From Pictodentalium vernedei (lineage: Eukaryota > Mollusca > Scaphopoda > Dentaliida > Dentaliidae), in NCBI GenBank assembly GCA_031216915.1, contig CM062289.1, positions 395,462,674 to 395,526,673 of the forward strand: DNA of 64,000 nucleotides, given 5' to 3'. Each line of letters starts with the position of its first letter. The stretch's first letter is position 1. The notes beneath the pieces were generated by a model. The model was given only the letters and a program-made list of their open reading frames with translations. It was not told the DNA's origin and ran no database searches. Below are positions 62,799 to 64,000 of the stretch, in pieces. Position numbers and translations under genes: made by a program.

Positions 62799-63022
62799 TT
62801 AACCCTTTACCTAACATGAAAAGCAGAAAAAAATTCTTGAATAACTAATTTTTTTAATTTTTTTGTCTCAAAAACATAGGTTATGAACCCTCATTGGAAC
62901 GAGCTCGTCAAGCTCATTCCAATAATTTTAGAGACAAAAAATGAAAAAATAATGAAAATTAATTGGTGATTTTTGAGAATAGTGCTGGCTGGTTTTGACC
63001 GTTACGTTAGGTAAAGGGTTAA
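62799..63022 (-). mobile_element. TTAA MITE, family B (copy 10)
   Basis: TTAA flanks. Right half of the stem partly deleted (CATTCCAATAATTTTAGAGAC). Confidence 0.88.
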
Positions 63023-63653
63023 AAAGAACTTGTCATCTGCCTTCGAATTAAGAGACTTCATCAGGCAAGCAATTTAAATTGAATCTACAACTGGTGCCCT
63101 GAAATGGGTGCTCATAAGGTCTCAGAAAACCAATTGTTTTCTGAGCCTTATGACCTTTCAGTTCAGGACAACCAGATGTGCATTAAACATTTGTTTGCAT
63201 GTGAATAGGGGCTGGGAAATTTAGGGTTAAGAATTGGGAAAAACCATGCCCAAATGTCATTGTGAAAGGGTCCCATAAACCCTCAGTGTAGATGCCCAAA
63301 GGAATCCCTGTGACCGATGAAAGTATATATATGTATGCTTGCATCTCACCCGACTCATTTGCAAAGCATCGAATAGAGAGCTGAAACGGTTAACCGATTA
63401 ATCGATTAATCAATGATCAACATCTTGATCGATCCAAAAAGTAATTGATCGATTAACCATTACTTTTTTTGAAAAAAAACTACTGTATTATATGGGTTAA
63501 CAAAGGAACAAACTTGTTCCAAAACAGGTATACATTGTCACACTGACTCCCATCAATTATATTAGACAGAGTAAAAGCATGCAAGTTACTTGCTGACATA
63601 CTTGTTTACTTGCATGATCACCATACTGTATCAGTGACTGGAAATGGTCATTC
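63023..63653. other. No gene; hairpin and GATTAATCGATT repeats
   Basis: Bases 63110-63160 form a hairpin (CATAAGGTCTCAGAAAAC / GTTTTCTGAGCCTTATG). Bases 63385-63460 have dense GATTAATCGATTAATC words like hAT-type sub-terminal repeats (GAGCTGAAACGGTTAACCG may be a terminus). No partner end found. Confidence 0.5.
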
Positions 63654-63892
63654 TTAACCCTTTCTCACTGATGGTAGCAGACGATACTTGCAAAATAAAT
63701 TCATGAATTACTAAAAAATTTCAATTCTTGTCTCAAAAACATAGCTTATGACACCTCATTGGAACAAGCTCATTCCAATAAGGCTCATAAGCTATGTTTT
63801 TGAGACAAAAATTGAAAACATAATAAATTTGAATGGAGATTTTTGTATATAGGCCTAGTCGGTTTTGTTTGTTATGTTGGGTAAAGGGTTCA
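63654..63892 (-). mobile_element. MITE family B (copy 11)
   Basis: Left TTAACCCTTTCTCACTGATG, right GGGTAAAGGGTTCA. Core GGAACAAGCTCATTCC; diverged. Confidence 0.85.
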
Positions 63893-63934
63893 TGCTGTAA
63901 AACATCCAAATGATTAATCAATCAAGAAAACCCC

Positions 63935-64000
63935 TTAACCCTTTACCCAACGAATTGGCCGCATCCACCCGCAAATATGCAAATTCAGCGGTTGACAAAA
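63935..64000 (-). mobile_element. TTAA MITE, family A (copy 15), cut by the window end
   Basis: TTAACCCTTTACCCAACGAAT and ATATGCAAATTCAGCGGTTG mark the start of another family A copy. Confidence 0.85.

Overview
The window is repeat-dense, AT-rich eukaryotic DNA, almost certainly from an invertebrate animal. I find no host protein gene, rRNA or free-standing tRNA gene in the 64 kb. Nearly every structured stretch is a transposable element, and many are inserted inside one another. The repertoire suggests a marine invertebrate: a Gmr1-type Gypsy element (a lineage described from deuterostomes), DIRS retroelements, tRNA-derived SINEs, and tandem-repeat elements resembling the 'pearl'/Helentron-associated elements of bivalves. 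The species cannot be fixed from this.

Coding content. (1) 52218-59338 is an intact LTR retrotransposon with a single 1599-codon gag-pol frame in the unusual order gag, protease, integrase, reverse transcriptase, RNase H; its LTRs are almost identical and it has a 5-bp target duplication. (2) About 21371-27823 is a decayed DIRS element (gag, RT, RNase H, methyltransferase-like region, tyrosine recombinase) with inverted terminal repeats and an internal complementary region. (3) 17826-19746 is a 1.9-kb element with the same DIRS-type ends but only a tyrosine recombinase. (4) 9780-10609 is a broken hAT transposase. (5) 15748-16768 is a dead gag fragment related to element 1. (6) 15084-15700 is the 3' end of a LINE.

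Non-autonomous content. About 27 copies of two related TTAA-flanked palindromic MITE families (called A and B here) occur from end to end. Smaller TTAA families (C, D, F, G) accompany them. There are pogo-like TA elements, several hAT-type elements with 8-bp duplications, Harbinger-like elements with TAA/TTA duplications, about a dozen SINE copies, and several tandem-repeat elements with a 3' hairpin.

Layout. 0-9 kb: A/B MITEs, SINEs and two copies of a pearl-like element. 9-20 kb: hAT remnant, LINE and gag remnants, mini-DIRS. 20.9-28.6 kb: a hAT-type element swollen by a DIRS insertion and four further elements. 29-42 kb: nested MITE/SINE stacks, an eight-unit tandem array, hAT and Harbinger MITEs. 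42-51 kb: more hAT-type elements and a second copy of the 20.9-kb host element that shows its DIRS-free state. 52-60 kb: the intact Gmr1-like element inside a pogo-like MITE. 60-64 kb: more MITEs. The nested pairs give empty-site comparisons within the window that fix target-site duplications and relative ages.
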